Positions 50,728 through 63,100 of a stretch of 64,000 nucleotides of DNA are shown here, piece after piece. The notes under the pieces are model-generated. The model was not told the origin of the DNA and did not search any database. It saw only the letters and a list, made by a program, of their open reading frames with translations. Source of the stretch: Nepenthes gracilis (Eukaryota; Streptophyta; Magnoliopsida; Caryophyllales; Nepenthaceae). Position 1 is the first letter of the stretch. Each line of letters opens with the position of its first letter. The position numbers and the translations under genes were made by a program. The stretch covers positions 13,488,001-13,552,000 of the forward strand of contig BSYO01000025.1 of NCBI GenBank assembly GCA_033239525.1, given 5' to 3'.

Positions 50728-51190
50728 AACCATGGATGAAAATATCGGTATTGATACCGGTATTAGATGAGGTCATATCTATATTATTATCAGATAATAT
50801 GCATCGATATCGAACATATCATAAGTGTAAAATAAGAGAAATAAGAGCAGGGAGCCAGCTGTAGAAAACCTCAAAATTAGAATTAAGGATATATTCACAC
50901 ATATATAAGTATTTACAACATAATATAAAGACTAAAGTACCCTTTTAAAGGAATATTTTATCAGCTTATCCTATTCTAATAATGAACATATTCTACTACT
51001 AATAATAATGATATTCTAACAAGATGATAAAATTTTACTATGAATCGTAACTCGATTGAAAAATATCGGTTAGTATTTTGAATATTGGCTAATATATTGC
51101 CTATCGACAAGACATCGCAATTATAAGTTGGTATTGCAAAATATCAAGACTGGGCCCCTAATGTTGATATATCGGCTGATATAACATTCC
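50728..51190. repeat. ATATCGG-type MITE copy split by an insertion
   Basis: The left part starts CATGGATGAAAATATCGGTA (50730) and runs to about 50825. The right part resumes near 51055 with GAAAAATATCGGTTAGTATT and ends near TATATCGGCTGATATAAC. About 225 bases of unrelated sequence lie between. Confidence 0.6.
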
Positions 51191-54100
51191 ATGCTATTAT
51201 CAACCCATTTGAATGGCCGAAGGCTTGGCTTAAGAGCAACAAATCTGAAACTCCAAGTCCAATTGCTAAAGTCAAATACACCTAGCTGAACCAGGAAATT
51301 GGGACTAAATCTGAACGCTAAGGCTATGACGTCGCCAATTGAGATGCATACCATGGAAAAATATGAAAAGATATATATGACAGAAAATACTGGCCTGGAT
51401 AAAGAGCAGCCAAGAAAACAACATGAAACGAAAACATAAATCTATAAAAAAATGAAAATGTCTTAGAAAAAGGATAGAAGACGCACATGAGAGAGAGTGA
51501 AAGTCTCTCATGGCACTGACAGAGTACAAAGAGAGATTGTTGCCATCAATAATGCCAAGACAGAATACCTGCACTGGATTTATGCTTTCTTTCCCAGAGC
51601 TTCTAACTCTACCAATGCACTAAAGTTCCCTGCATTACAGCAACAGAGCAAGCCCAAGTGATAGAAATTTGGAGAACACCAACAAGAATATCTACACATA
51701 AGAGCACCCTCAATCGCATGTTACGGAGACAACTTCCACAGAAAATATAACTCAAATTGAAGATGCAGCATTCTAAGAAAGGTGCTCAAACCAAAATGGT
51801 GTTAAACAAACACCTAAAAGGATCCAAATGCAGTGGAAAGTTCTGCATCTTGTAGCACAATGCACCAAGAAAACAATGGATAACCAAAGACGTGATGAAT
51901 GTAAGAAGATCAAGTTTTATTTATAAACCAAGAATATCCTTCACAAGTAAAGAGGTGATAAAAGAACACCCAGCTAACCTGGAAAGAGAAATGGGATCCA
52001 AAATTTAAGCTGACATCATACAACCAATGAGAAAAATCAGAATGTGAAGTTGAAGCTTGCGGCAATCATCTTGTTCAGCAATTTGACTGTTTCTTAACCA
52101 ATGCTTCAACAAAGGAACATAATATGAAAGTTCAAGTGCAACTGAAATTTTGTGGAAGAGATAATACATCCAAATTTTCTATTGGGCCTTGATTTTCTGG
52201 CAACTTGCACAACAGGTAGATCTCCATCATCATAACATAACCACTGGGCAGATTACAGAGCAGGAAATGGGGAAACTGACCGCTTTCTGGACTAGAATTA
52301 AAAAACAAAAAGGGCAGATGAAGAAGATAATTTGCATTTTTTGCATCATTGGGCAGAAAAGATGCATCATAGAACCATAGGTTTCAAATTTTATGAAACA
52401 AAACGATGCTACATTCAAACCATACATGGATAAAAACCTAGGTGCCCAAAATAACAATTAAAGAGTTTAACATAATGAAGATAAATGTTTTTGAGATGAC
52501 ATCACAGCACCAACCCATATTCATCTTTCCCAGCACCACAGCCACCCTCACCTCCAAAAAAATGCTTTCTTAAGTGGCTTCTTGCTTCCATGCTCTAACG
52601 CTATAGAGAAATGAAACTTATGCAATGGCTTTTTTGATATTATCTTTTGCAGCCAACTCCCTACCAACTCAGCTAGAAGGAAGCAACAGAAGATTATAAG
52701 AGGAAATCTTTTTGAATCTTTGGAGATGCATCACTGTTTCTTTTGACATTATATGTGGACCAGATAGAAGGTCCTCTCCTCCTATAGAGGATTTCCTCAA
52801 GATCTTTTCTTGTGTATTTTAATTGTTTTTCCATATGAAGTCGAATAATGAGGGTGAGCCTTGTGGCTTCAAAAAATGGTCAGGTTGCTTGTTTGCATCA
52901 TAAAAACCTCCCTTGTAAAATTGTCACTGAGGGTACTTATATTTAATACTCCTTAGACACCATAATGTAAAAAGCTTGTACATTAGCTCATCCTTCTATA
53001 TCCCCCTCCCCCAGTAGTATTTGGGAAAGCCAGAGAGAGATAACATTTGGTTCTCACGAAAGGAACTTGGCGCATGTGAATAATCTGTTATAGAGTTTTT
53101 CACGTTCAATCATGGAATGACATCAACAAAAAGTTCTAAAGTACGGTTAAACAAGAGTGTGGGAAAATCAAGATTACTGCCATGGATAATCAACCAAAAC
53201 AAACCTTACAGAATTTTAATGAATAGATGAATGAAACTGGTGTGAATGGCCCTCCAAAAAAACAAACATTGCTGCTAATGTTAGATGTTGCGGTGCAAAT
53301 AGGTGGAGATATCAACAAAATATTAGCTTAGTCACAGCCACGAGGACAGTTGGTGCTGATACCCTGCTTTTGATTTGGGTCATCTTATGTTCTAATGTAG
53401 AGGAAAGGCAAGAAATGGAGGGAAGATCCTCTTTTCGCCTGCAATGTCCACTGATAAATGAAAGAGGAAATTTTATGCTTTCTTCCAAATCGAATCAAAC
53501 CGAACCAAATAGATACCATCACTCAGAAGTGATGTCTAAAGCATCATGTTTTGTTCAAGAATTAGTTATTTTTAGCTTAGTAAGTTTTAAAAAATATCTA
53601 AAATCAGACGAAAGATTTTGTAGCATATTTGAGAGTCCAGACCAAATTCAAAATACATCAAAGAAATTTAGGCAAAAGCTGCCAGTGCCTAATACAACTA
53701 ACCCTTCCATTGCAACAAATTTGACTTGTTCCCAGACTGTCAAACAACCTTCACCAAATACAACAGGATATTAGAGGTCAGTTATATTTCACCTGAATCA
53801 AAAGGTCTACACCCAACTGATTTCCTTGAAGTCTTTTTGAGGGCATGTGACACAGGTTTCTCTTCTCATTTTGAACTTGATAACTCCATGACGCAAGAAA
53901 ACAGATTTTTATACAGGGTTTTTTTCTTAAAAAGGGAAGAGAAAGGACCAAACAAATAGTGCACACCCCTGTTGTCCAATTAATATCACTTATATTCATC
54001 ATTAGAAGAGAAGGTATTAACGTGGATTTATGTAATGCTCACATTATTTATATCTAGCAGGCACTTGCAAGATGAATGATTGGAAGGCAATGCACAAGAC

Positions 54101-54780
54101 TGCGGCAGATGTTAAGTGGATGAAGTTTCAAATTTATGAACTTCTGTAAACCAAAAAAAAGTACTTATACATCAAATAACATTAAAAATGCATAATGAAG
54201 AAGTTTAAAAACATTTTTTACTCAAGGAAACTATTACAGTTCCAATTTTTTCCTCAACCAACAACAGGATATAGCAAAGGGCTGCTACACGCTATATCAT
54301 AAGGATTTCAACTTTAGCAACTACAATATACAAGAACAATGCCATTTGAAACCAATCGTACATCAAAAGGATGCCTTCATATCCACAAAACACTCTGATT
54401 AGCCTCACTGGTAGTTGAAAGGGTGAGGCATAAACAACGGTAAGGTTGCTCTATTATGGCCTGAAGATTACAAGTTTAAGCGATGAAATCAGCATCTCTA
54501 TAATGTTGGTGTATCACTGTGTACATCTTATCCTTCTCAAACCCACAAGATCGTAGACTTGTGCATTGTAACGTTCTTTACTCTCACTGATAGTTAGCCT
54601 TCTCCTTTCTCGGATAACAAATTTTGTCAAAGCAGCATGATGAACTAACACGTACAAGCCTTCGCATACAGAATCCCACTAACTCAAGGCCAATGTAGTG
54701 TAGATTTTCCAGAGGTAACACCTCACCTTTACCTAGAGACAACTGGATAAAATTTGAATGGAAGCCTGCCAATTGCATGT

Positions 54781-56680
54781 ACAACCCTGACAGTAAGCAA
54801 ATAGTTATTATCAGAACAACCTTACAAGGAAACACCAATTTATTCTCTTCAACTTAAGCCAATGAGATATTTATTCCACAAACTTATTCCAGAGATCCTC
54901 ATCAAAAATTCCTCTATTCCCCCTCCACTCCATCCCCCACATTGACCATGTGTGCTTCAATTTGCACTATCATCCCTCCATCCAAATAAAATAAGTTAAG
55001 TACAAATAATCACATTTGAAGGGAGGTCAAGCCTTAACGAGGGATAGATTGGTAAAGAAAAATGATAAATGGAATAGCCTCTCGGCAGTAAAGGATGAAA
55101 TAATTAGTACATTGATAGTAGGGCATGCCATTTGCCCACCTATGCTCACCACATACATATAGTGAGATGTCAGTCATATTTCTTCTACCTAACAATTAAT
55201 CAAAGTGCCGGTTAATCTTGAGTTCACACAAAACAAGCAACATCATCAATATAAAGACTATGCATATAGTTCATTGCATTGGATAAATTGGATCCATATT
55301 CCTTGTTGCAGAACAATGATAGGCAACAAAGTACTACATTTAAGATGGAACAGATTGAGCAATTATAGCTTAAGGTGATGTTGATCTAAGATTGAACCAC
55401 GATTATAATCCTCCAAATCAAATTCATTATAAGATTGAAGAACCTAAACTATTGGCGTAATTACATTATAGAAGATCAAATCCCTTGTTTTCTTTTCTGG
55501 CAACTGAATCATGAATGATCGTTTAATCTCAAAATTAATTTTCAATAATCACCAGATCTACATAACTTATCTCAACAACATATGATCTATCAATCAAAAT
55601 ATACCTCCTGTTTAAACATTTTATGTACTTGCACCAAATCAAAAATCATGTCAATCCATCATTACTAAAGAAGGTATGATGCATGTAGGATGAATCGAAC
55701 TTCTTGTTCTTTTCTCGATGATGAATATTTGATTGCATATACAACCCTGAAATGAGCAAACAGCTATTATCAGAATAACCTTAACAGGGAAGTTTTATCT
55801 TAAATTCAAACCAAGGAAAGATCTACTCAACAAACTCATTCCTAAGATCTCATCGAAAAATTCCTCTATTCCCCCTCCACTCCATACCCCACATTTACCA
55901 TGTGTGTTTCAATTTGCACTATCAGTGCTCCATCCAAATAAAAGAAGATGAAGGGAGGTCAAGCCTTAAGAAGGGATAGATTGGTAAAGAAAGATGATGG
56001 ATGGAATATCTTCTCAGAAATAAAGGATGAAATAATCAATACATTGATAGTTGGGCATGCCATTTAGGAAATTGTCAGTAATATTTCTTCTACCTAACAA
56101 TAATTTTCCTAACAATTATTCAAAGTGTCAGTTAATCTTGAATTCACACAAAACAAGCAACAGTGTCAATATCAGGTTTACGTGCAAAGTTCATTGCGTT
56201 GAATAAGTTAGGTCCATATTCCTTGTAGCAGAACAATGACACGCAGAAAAGTACTACATCTAAGGTTGAACAAATTGACCAATTATAGATCAAAGGGATG
56301 TCAATCTGAGATTGAACCACAATTATAATCCTCCAAATGAAATTCAACTAACAAACTATTGGCATAGTTACATTATAGAAGATCAAACCTCTTGTTCTCT
56401 TTTCTTTAGCAATTGAATGATGAATTATTATTCAGTCTCAACAGTAATTTTCAATAATCCTCAGATCTATATAACAACTTATCTTTTAGCACCTATTCTT
56501 TCTGCAAGTTGCTCATAATCTATCAATCAAAACTAATATCTCCAATTTAACAAGACATTTTATGCACTCGCACCATGTAAAAAATCATGCCAATCCATCA
56601 TTTCTAGAGAATGGCATGATGCATTTAAGATATATCTAACTTGTTCATTTGTCAATGATGACTGTTTGATCCCACACCCA
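54781..56680. repeat. About 955-bp tandem duplication
   Basis: Copy 1 (54781-55740) and copy 2 (55741-56680) both begin ACAACCCTGA. They share CCTCTATTCCCCCTCCACTC (54911 and 55863), GAAGGGAGGTCAAGCCTTAA (55019 and 55948) and AGATTGAACCAC (55390 and 56309). They are diverged and have small deletions. Confidence 0.9.
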
Positions 56681-57987
56681 GCAACACCATTATTTAATCT
56701 CAGTCATTATATGATTTGTGCAGATGAGAGCAAGGCCTAAAACTCAAAAAGAAAAATAAACCTGCAAAGCTAATTAAAAAGAACCAAGTAGTATTCTTAC
56801 AATAAAATCAAAAGGAAGCACAAAAAATATCATGTCAACTGCATACATCCCCAAGCCTCAGTAATAAAGTGCAACAAAGTGGCAAATAAGCGCCATCAAA
56901 GACTATGTAATTAAGCTTTCTCTCTCTAATTTTTAATAAAACAAAAGGAAAACAAACTGTGCCAATAAAGGCAGTTAGTTAGGGGCAGACACATGTAATT
57001 AAAAGAATCTACACTTAATGAACCATATCACACTTTTACTCCATGGTATGATAATGATAACATGAGCTTATTTATTAGATATAGTTTCACAATCTTGTTA
57101 TATCCCAAGGATTATTGCACTTATGTAACTTTACTAGTTTGCAGAATATCTCAAAAATGCAAGAATTTCTTTCCATTATTCACATATTTTAGATCATTGT
57201 CATTGAGAAACTTCTTATTTTCTTCCAAGGTATCATTTTCATATCTTGGATCACCATCATTTAGAAATTTATATTTAATTCTTAGTTAACTTAGAAAATG
57301 AGTGCGACTATAATTTTACTCTGCAGTACTAATGAATCACATTATGAAGATTGTTATCGCCTAACTGTCTCTCTCTTCTCATTGCTTCTTCTTCCCCTTC
57401 CTTCTCGTCTGTCTCTTCTCCCTCCCCTTGTCCTCCCTACTTATTCTTCTCCCCCTTCCAACTGGCTCCCTCTTCTTCCCTGCAACATACACCAAACGAC
57501 ATACCTTATTGAATTCAACAGTTTTAACTTTTTCCGTAAGTCTTCGTCAAATTTCCAACCAAACATGATGTAAAAGGGCGAAGGCTTTTTCTTTCAATCC
57601 AGGCTCTAAAGCCATGATAAAATAAGGGGGAAAAAAACAACGTATTTCACAAAAGGGTGAAGGGAACAAAAAAATTAAACTTAGGAATACAGGCAACGAG
57701 TATATAAACTCCATCTTTTGGGAAAAAAAATTCCAAAAAATCCGAAACAGAACAAGCCTCCAGGAGTCACGCAAGCAGATGCCGTCAACTAGATGATCAT
57801 ACCATACCACAAAACATTGCTAAACTACCGATCACATATTCGAACAATAAAGCAGAATTGCATCACAAATTTCATGATCCAACTAAAACAGCATCTTACT
57901 TAAAAAGCAGAAAAGCTAAATCCTCTAGATTAATTAAAGAGTGCGATGATCGGAAGTAGACAATGAAGGTCCGCCGGATAATCGCAC

Positions 57988-58240
57988 CTTGGATGGCCCA
58001 AGGCTCCGAATCACGATGAAAAGGGTATGGGAATTCGACAGGGAGATAAGTTTTAAACTAGAGATGAATCTGATAGAAAATAAAGAGGTTAGAGAGAGGG
58101 TGGGCTGATTCACGGAAACAGAGAGGAAGAAGAGAAAGGAGAAGTGTTGGGACCGCGCACCGTAAACCGACGGGATCGTTGCGTATTTTATTGTGCTGCG
58201 AAATCTTCGCCATTAACGACAAGCAACAGTAGAGAGAGAA
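57988..58240 (-). promoter_or_regulatory. Probable non-coding first exon and promoter of the RING gene
   Basis: On the minus strand a pyrimidine-rich leader (TTCTCCTTTCTCTTCTTCC near 58150-58125) runs to the donor CCAAG|GTGCGA at 57988. The block is richer in GC than its flanks. No ATG-initiated frame continues through the donor with recognisable protein. Confidence 0.45.
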
Positions 58241-58259
58241 GCAACCGTAAACGCAGAGA

Positions 58260-59870
58260 AAAGTATTTTAATTTCAATTTTTAATTTTTTTTATTATCAA
58301 TTTTAGTCAATGATAAAAAATACATCACATTTATCATGTGTTAATTCATACTCTCATAAATATATATATCAAAAAAATGTAAAATTTTTAAAATATATAT
58401 CAAATTTAGAATTTTTTTTAAATAAAAAATTATATTTTTATTATTTTATTATAATCGGTCAATTTTTAAGTTTACTATCTTATCTGTAAAGATTATACAT
58501 TAAGTAAATTCAGACATATAGTAGTAAAAATCAAACTGATGATTATTTATCAAACTGTGATGTTCTAAATCGTCATTTTTAATCTAATACTGTACAGGTT
58601 ATTTTAAAGGATTTTTATAATTTTATAAATAAAGCTTGCGAAAAAAATTAAAAATAATAGTTCAAAAAATAAGAATTTTTTTTATATTTTTTTGGTTAAT
58701 AAAAGTTGACTTAGGAAAGTATAATTAAATATGTAGTTACTAGTTTAATTTTTATTATTAAAATATTTAATAAGTATTTTTAATATATTTTCTAAATAAT
58801 TTGATATTTTAATAATATTTAGATAAATGTCTAAATAATATTTAGATAATTTCTTTATAATATGACTCTAAAATTATAGATGCAATTCTTCTAATAAGCG
58901 GCAAGCAAGGTTGGGCTGGGATTGATTGGTATTGCTTTCGCTAATCGACGGCCCAAAATAATCCGACGGCCTAAATCAAAGGACAAGAAATTGGATCGGA
59001 GGGGAATGAGGGAGGAGCCCACTAGAAGGCTAAATCCAACGACGTAGATTAATTATGAGAAAAATACTAAAGATATTTTTAGTTTTATTTTTTATTATTT
59101 TGTTAAAAATAAAGAATTGAATTTATTAGATTTAAATTAAACGATACGATTATATATAATTAGTTTAAATTTATTAATTATTAATAAATAATTAAAATTT
59201 TTTAAAAAATATATCTATTCAAGACACATTATTTGATGAAAAGAAATTATATTTTGATAATTTAAAAATAATTTTTTTTACTCTATAAAAAAATTATCTA
59301 TATTTATTATTTTTAGATATATAAAAATTATAAAAAATCTCTATAAGTCCTAAAAAGATAGGAATGAGAGAAATTATTTTTTAATTTTTTGAGATAAAAA
59401 TAATTTTATTGTGATTTTTTAGTTTACAGATTATTTTTTATTAGTCAAATTTTAACTCTTATAAATTAAGGTATGTAAATTTGTTTTTATATATAATTAA
59501 TTAATAAAAAATATAATAACAAAAACCTAAAAATTAAAAAATAGAAGACAAAGAAATTATTTTCTAATTAATTATGATAATAACAATTTTGATTTATTTT
59601 TTTTTTATTTTACAAATTATTTCTGACAAGTCCAGTTTTAACTCTTATAAATTCTTATATATAAATTTATTTTTATATATATGATTGATTATAAAAAAAA
59701 TATAATAATAAAAATATCAAGAATTAAAATTAAAATCTCATTAAAAAATTGTTATATTTTTTATCTCATTTTTTAAAGTTTATTTTTTATATATTTTTTA
59801 TCACTCCTTTACGGATAATTTAACAAATGAAAAGTTGTAGGAAGTTCACATGAGCCTCGTGTAATGATCA
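58260..59870. other. AT-rich spacer
   Basis: Low-complexity A/T DNA with one GC-richer patch near 58905-59045. An imperfect duplication of ATAAATTTATTTTTATATAT with surrounding sequence occurs near 59480 and 59665. No gene is seen. Confidence 0.55.
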
Positions 59871-59929
59871 AAGTATTCATGCGCGTAACAAAAGACCAAG
59901 AAGTAAAATCAAGTCAGGCACTGAAGCGG

Positions 59930-60060
59930 TACAGATGCACAGATTCGAAACTTGGTGCAGTCACTCAATGCTCGACGGGGGCTCGAGCATGGAATCTAGA
60001 ACCCGGTGTACTCAATCCGGGCTCACCCGGCACTTGAGTGCCGGTACCCAATATAAAACA
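59930..60060. repeat. Cluster of short palindromes
   Basis: ATGCTCGA (59968-59975) pairs with TCGAGCAT (59983-59990). CCGGCACT and AGTGCCGG (60027-60044) flank a 2-base centre. ACCCGG and CCGGGC words lie between. This small GC island in A/T DNA is probably part of a transposable element LTR. Confidence 0.6.
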
Positions 60061-60129
60061 CAACTTACGCATTTTATGGTTATATTTCTAAAATCTTTCT
60101 CCACAAAGAACACCACACATAAATAGATG

Positions 60130-63100
60130 AGAGAAGAAGAGAGGGGAGGAAATGGTTCGACATCCGATTAATATCCGATTTGAATTTCGTTCTTCGCCAA
60201 GGTTGAGTATATCATTCTCGATATAATTCTAGAAATGTATTTTTATTTTGTTATTCGTTTTATCGTTGTGTTTCTCTTGTGGGTTGTCGAGTGTGTTGGA
60301 AGATGATTGTATTCAACTATTCTTTATTCAAATTCGAAGTGAATGAATTTCAGAAGGATTCTTATAACCAATACTATTTATAGTGAATTTGTTTAAAATT
60401 TATTCTATAATTTTTTTTCTTAGTTAGAAAAATTTTTTTACGTTAAAAATCGTTATACATTATTTGTTTCTTATATTAACAAACTTAGTGGTTGACGGTT
60501 GACAAGAGGTTCGAGTTTGTTTTACTATGCCAGGTTGAGTGTATCCGGGTGTCAAATTCTCAACAAATATAACTCCCAGAATAAATAAATAAATAAATAA
60601 TACGATATAGCATAAAATGCATAATTTATTTAATAAATATGTCATATTTGTGTGATATAATAAGACATATTTAATATTTTAATACAACACCAAAAAAATA
60701 CACTTATTATACATAACCTATAACATGACAATAAAATTCTAACATTAGAACAAGCATTTAAAATATCAACCCAAAATTCAAAAATATACTAGCCATATGT
60801 ATTTATTAATTGTGTCATGTCACGTTATTTTCAATGCCAATACAAAACATTACTAGATTTTAGATTACTTTTTTATAAATTATACACTGATTAAAAATTT
60901 ATTTTTTGCTTTTGAAACTATCAGGTAGTTTCTGTCACAGCTTTGAACCAAAACAAATCATAAAAATAATTCAGAATAATTATAATTTATAAAATTAAAT
61001 ATCAAAAATAAAACCATAACTAAAATAAACTATAAAATCCGAATGTAACAAGATGACTAAACCAGCCGTCCGATCATAACGAGAATAACAAACACTGATA
61101 CTGTCATACATTCACAGGATCTTTTCGGACAACCTATCTAGACAAATAAATAATTACACCTGCTCCAAAATATCGTAAGAAATAAATGACTAATGACAAT
61201 ACAAATAGAATCACCGAACCCTAACAAAATCCAATACCACCAAATCAAATTAATTAGATAATCCTCACCCTACTTCGTTGACAATATGACATACAGCCTT
61301 TATCTCGATTAATGTCCCAAATAATATCAAAATATATATGATACAATTATAATTTGAATACACCGCTAATATTCACCAAATATATGTGAGATTTTATTTA
61401 AATTTGCGTCCAAACTTTCTACAAAGTACCCATAAACTTCTAATCTAAAATGATAAGAAGTAATGAAAAAATGAGCTAAATGTTTAGCATGGATCTATAT
61501 ATAATATATATATAATAAATTGAGTCATCTATAAATAGAATGAATGGGATTAAAACATATACAAAATCTCATAAAAAGCCAAAAATTCAAATATCCAATG
61601 AATCAAACCAACAAAAGTCCAAATATGATCTCATGCTCAAAAATATAATTAGAACAAAACTAAAATTTTATAATGTACAAAATCAACTAAATCTCAATTA
61701 TGGGTAAAACCTACAAATCTCAATTAAAATCTTAAATACAAACCAATACAAATAAAATATATCAAAAATTTGAAACATATACAAATTGAAGAATCAAATA
61801 CCAAAAGACTAAATTAAAAAATTGTTACTCATATTCTGGATAATTTTAAGCCACATTATTATTTTGACCTGTAAGTAGGGCCATCTATATACTCTCTTCT
61901 ATAGACAAAAATGAAACCACTATCTTTTGCCACCCATGGAGTAGATGCACTTTTCAAGTCTATTTAATATATTAGTTTTATTTAGTTTCTTATAATAATT
62001 CTCATAAAAATATAAATTAGGAATAACCTCTGTATCACAAGTTCAAAACTTTTCTTATCTAAAAGAAAAGGTCAAAATTTTTACTCGAGAAGATCAAATT
62101 ACAAAACTTTTTCCTCAGGAAAGGTCACATGTCAAATTTAATATACAAAATAAAGCCCGACCTGAAACACAACGCATAAATACGCATGTACAACCCATAT
62201 GCAAATTTTCATATTTTTTTACAAATATACGCATATATAAATATAGTGACTCAAAATATTTACCTATCTTTCACAAAATAAACAAAATCCTTAAATATTT
62301 GCCAAAATCGATGCAAAATTCCAAAACAATCAATAAAACTAACATGTATACACAATGAAGTCAAATAAGATAAGTAAAATAATATATATATACATTAAAT
62401 CCACCAAATATAAGTAAAAGTAACCAGAAATAGAAATAGACCAAAAATATGACGTAAGGATATTATCTTAACCTTCAATTTTACAGATTTGACAAAATAA
62501 CACCCCAAAATATCTCTTCTCATCTTTTTCTCTCTTTCTTCTTCCTCTCTTTCTAGCTCCTTTTCTTCTTTTCTATGCGAAATGGCTGAAATAGTGCACA
62601 CTACTTATTGTATAGTCAAAGTGGTGTACGAGCATCGCTCAAGCACACGTTAGGCGCCCCGCTTGATCCCATGCATGCACAAGTATTGACTCAGGCAACC
62701 CTCGAGCGCACCTACTCTAAATTCCACACTCAAGCATCACCTTAAGTGCTCCTCAAGTGCGCCCATATTGGAATTCGTGCTCAAGTATGTGTTCAGTGTG
62801 CCTCAAATGTCAAAATTTCTTCCTTGATCCTAATATCCTTCAAATCCATATTACACAATTATTTTCAATATATCCAAATTAATTTAAAATAAAATGACAA
62901 TATCAAATTAAATCAGATGAAAATCGAATATTAGAGTTTCATACAATGTTCACAAGAGGTTCATTTGAATGTTATTTTTTTAAAGGTTTGCATAAGATGC
63001 ATTCAAATAAAAGTTACTTCTAACAACCGGATAGAAGGACACCTAAGGCACACTTGAAGGATGTATTTACACCATTTTTATTACTTCCGGTGAAACCCAT

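Larger units (their letters stand above)
47033..57987 (-). other. Presumed 11-kb leader intron of the RING gene
   Basis: The exon with the start codon has an acceptor TTCCTTGTTGTAG on the minus strand (exon from 47032). The next GC-rich promoter-like block on that strand is at 57.95-58.2 kb with a donor CCAAG|GTGCGA (exon end 57988). The nearly 11 kb between has no long open frame, and holds MITEs and two tandem duplications. Further untranslated exons are possible, for example before the donor CACAAG|GTAAAA near 48952. The link between the two ends is inference. Confidence 0.45.

Noticed and set aside
51121..52460. Several 75-90 codon minus-strand frames rich in Phe, Leu and Ile
   Set aside because: They look like membrane proteins only because A/T-rich DNA read in this frame encodes such residues. 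No family motif or splice structure was found.
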